Source: CAYZYO01 sp964482585
Lineage (GTDB): Bacteria; Bacillota; Syntrophomonadia; Syntrophomonadales; Syntrophomonadaceae
Direction of reading: 5' to 3'
Length of the DNA stretch: 7,000 nucleotides
Assembly (NCBI GenBank): GCA_964482585.1
Contig: CAYZYO010000107.1
Span: 1-7,000 of the forward strand
A program made the position numbers and the translations under genes. Of the stretch, positions 5,588-7,000 are shown one piece after another. The notes below the pieces were generated by a model that was given only the letters and a program-made list of their open reading frames with translations, was not told the origin of the DNA and ran no database searches. How positions within the stretch are numbered: the first letter of the stretch is position 1; the number at the start of each line of letters is the position of its first letter.

Positions 5588-6235
5588 ATGATAAAAAAAA
5601 TGGAAACAAGGCATTCAATCTGGATCAGGATCTTTCATTGGACAAATATGATTTCTATTACTTTTCTGATCCTTAGTGGCTTCTATATCCATGCACCGGA
5701 GTCTTTTGCGATCTTTAAAAACATGGATAATGCCCGGATGCTGCATTTTGCCATGGGTTATCTGCTTACCTTCGGCGTGATAGGCAGAATATATTATGCT
5801 ATAGCAGCCAAAGATGCTCATAATATTGTCTTTAATCCGGTAACTGATACACCCAAGTTTCCCAGTATGATTAAATATTATCTCTTTATGGCAGACAGCC
5901 ATCCTTATTATGGCAAATACAATCCGGGGCAGAAAATGATGTATACCGGCTGGGTAGTTATGGCTCTTTTGATGATTGTTACCGGATTTGTTATGTATAA
6001 CCCTAATGTTTTTATGGCAGTGGGTGGAGCCCTGGGGGGCTTAATGGCAGTGAGAGTAATTCACTATATAACAACCTGGCTCTTTGTTCTATCAGTAGTT
6101 GTTCATGTTTATCTGGATGTTTCTGAAGGATTACCGGTATTACTTTCGATGTTTACCGGTAAAATTCCAGCCGATTTTGATCATGGAACACACCAAGAAG
6201 CCAAAATAAGTTCAGGTAAAAGTATTGGTGCCTAA
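5588..6235 (+). CDS. hyaC: Ni/Fe-hydrogenase b-type cytochrome subunit
   Basis: A 215-residue integral membrane di-haem cytochrome b of the HyaC/HupC/CybH family that anchors the hydrogenase and links it to the quinone pool. Four membrane segments are visible, at about 18-36, 52-73, 120-137 and 157-177. Candidate haem ligands are H17 (FHW), H53 (MLHFAMGY) in the second segment, and H159 and H173 in the fourth. The KYNPGQKMMY segment (110-119) before helix 3 is typical of the family. ATG at 5588 follows GGGGG at 5576-5580 by seven bases; a second ATG four codons in is possible. It starts 11 bases after the large subunit stop. Its presence makes this a membrane-bound group 1 hydrogenase rather than a soluble one using cytochrome c3. 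Confidence 0.93.
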   Translation: MIKKMETRHSIWIRIFHWTNMISITFLILSGFYIHAPESFAIFKNMDNARMLHFAMGYLLTFGVIGRIYYAIAAKDAHNIVFNPVTDTPKFPSMIKYYLFMADSHPYYGKYNPGQKMMYTGWVVMALLMIVTGFVMYNPNVFMAVGGALGGLMAVRVIHYITTWLFVLSVVVHVYLDVSEGLPVLLSMFTGKIPADFDHGTHQEAKISSGKSIGA

Positions 6236-6247
6236 GGAGGCTATTCC

Positions 6248-6709
6248 TTGAAAAAGATAAAAGTAGTGGGTATTGGAAATCTTATAATGCAGGATGAAGG
6301 AGTAGGTGTTCATGCTATTAATCAGCTGGCAGAAATGGATCTGCCCCCGGGGGTAGATTTGATTGATGGTGGGGTTAACAGCTATGATTTACTGGATATT
6401 TTTTGCGAAGCTGACAAGCTGGTAATAATAGATGCCATGCAAACCGGAGGAGAACCGGGTACAATATACCAGGCTCCTCTGGAGGAATTGGGTTTGAAAC
6501 CTGCAGAAAATGTAAATTCCCTGCATGAAATGCATTTTATTGAAGCTGTACAGATGACAAATCTTTTAGGGTACAATCCAGAAGTTATTGTCTTTGGGGT
6601 AGAACCGAAGACTATTGCGGTGGGAATGGAATTAACACCTGAGATTGCCAGGATACTACCGCGATTATTAGAGCTGGTTAAGATGGAAATTGAAAGATTG
6701 GTAGCCTGA
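6248..6709 (+). CDS. hyaD: Hydrogenase maturation endopeptidase (HyaD/HybD family)
   Basis: A 153-residue nickel-dependent protease that cuts the C-terminal tail from the large subunit after nickel insertion; its likely target is the H465-L466 bond of the gene two upstream. The motif GIGNLIMQDEGVGVH (8-22) is diagnostic. The three metal-contacting residues are E17, D62 (IIDAM) and H93 (SLHEM), nearly the same numbers as in E. coli HybD (E16, D62, H93). The start is TTG at 6248, chosen because a very strong AAGGAGG (6234-6240) sits seven bases upstream and the protein begins in register with the family; the first in-frame ATG (residue 14) would delete the GxGN motif. It is the last recognisable gene of the operon. 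Confidence 0.95.
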   Translation: MKKIKVVGIGNLIMQDEGVGVHAINQLAEMDLPPGVDLIDGGVNSYDLLDIFCEADKLVIIDAMQTGGEPGTIYQAPLEELGLKPAENVNSLHEMHFIEAVQMTNLLGYNPEVIVFGVEPKTIAVGMELTPEIARILPRLLELVKMEIERLVA

Positions 6710-6783
6710 CATTGGTGTTTGCTTCATTTTCTACCTGAAAACCTGTTCTCAAAAAACAGCAAATAATTCCTTAGTCCATAGCG

Positions 6784-6816
6784 GGTGGGTTGCCAGAGAC
6801 TTTATGGCAACTCACC
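6784..6816. terminator. Strong hairpin downstream of the hydrogenase operon (possible terminator)
   Basis: GGTGGGTTGCCA (6784-6795) pairs with TGGCAACTCACC (6805-6816), 12 bp with one G-T wobble, around a 9-base loop. It lies 74 bases after the protease stop codon. The following TCTTTGG is a poor U tract, so it may be a weak terminator, a transcript-stabilising structure or part of a dispersed repeat. Confidence 0.4.
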
Positions 6817-6851
6817 TCTTTGGATAAAATCAATTTTGCTACCAGACCAAC

Positions 6852-6877
6852 CGTCGCAGAAGACAGAGACTGCGACG
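6852..6877. repeat. Second hairpin in the downstream region
   Basis: CGTCGCAG (6852-6859) and CTGCGACG (6870-6877) form a perfect 8-bp stem around a 10-base loop. The octamer CAGAGACT occurs here (6864-6871) and in the preceding hairpin (6794-6801), which hints that both belong to one structured or repeated element. There is no U tract. The rest of 6710-7000 contains no gene I can support. Confidence 0.4.
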
Positions 6878-7000
6878 CAAGGGAACTTTTTAACGCGGAC
6901 TCGTTGCGCTCTACAGAGATGCATTTTTCGCAGTATATAGACGAGTTCTTTTCGACTACTTGAGTTATAGATTATTACGGCAAAATCTTCATGAGCAGGG

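Noticed and set aside
6802..6999. Minus-strand open frame of 65 codons running in from the right edge
   Set aside because: The translated sequence is unrecognised, it ends inside a hairpin, and this length can be open by chance. An upstream gene body outside the window would be needed to support it.

Overview
The window looks like a low-GC anaerobic Gram-positive (Firmicutes/Clostridia-type) genome. The support is AT-rich intergenic DNA, strong GGAGG-type ribosome binding sites, TTG/ATG starts, tightly overlapping genes, and a Tat-exported membrane [NiFe] hydrogenase of the kind found in sulfate-reducing, dehalogenating or syntrophic clostridia. This placement is an inference from style and gene content, not from a marker gene. 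All recognised genes are on the + strand.

Left block (1-1442): the 3' part of an FmdE-family gene with a C-terminal zinc ribbon overlaps by 8 nt a gene for a CooT-like nickel-binding domain fused to a DUF4198-like beta-sandwich domain with a five-histidine run. The second gene is damaged by a scaffold gap (ten Ns, 1382-1391). A 21-nt sequence before the gap is repeated exactly after it, and splicing across the repeat restores a sensible C-terminus ending at 1442. The assembly here should be treated as wrong or as hiding an insertion.

Intergenic control region (1443-1957): AT-rich DNA is followed by a Moco/tungsten-cofactor family riboswitch aptamer (about 1708-1826) and a rho-independent terminator (1887-1914). 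A 7-bp pairing between the 3' strand of aptamer helix P1 and the terminator's left arm gives a complete antiterminator/terminator switch that should turn the downstream genes OFF when cofactor is bound.

Right block (1958-6709): hypA, hypB, then Tat-exported small subunit, large subunit, b-type cytochrome and maturation protease, all in the same direction. HypA and HypB deliver nickel to the large subunit. The protease removes its 15-residue tail after metal insertion. The small and large subunits are exported together by the Tat signal and pass electrons from H2 to the membrane cytochrome b and the quinone pool, or work in reverse. hypC, hypD, hypE and hypF are not in the window.

The most notable point is a molybdenum/tungsten cofactor riboswitch placed at the head of a nickel hydrogenase operon. 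This suggests that the cell switches between Mo/W enzymes (such as formate dehydrogenase) and a Ni enzyme according to cofactor supply. The last 291 bases (6710-7000) carry no recognisable gene, only two strong hairpins.
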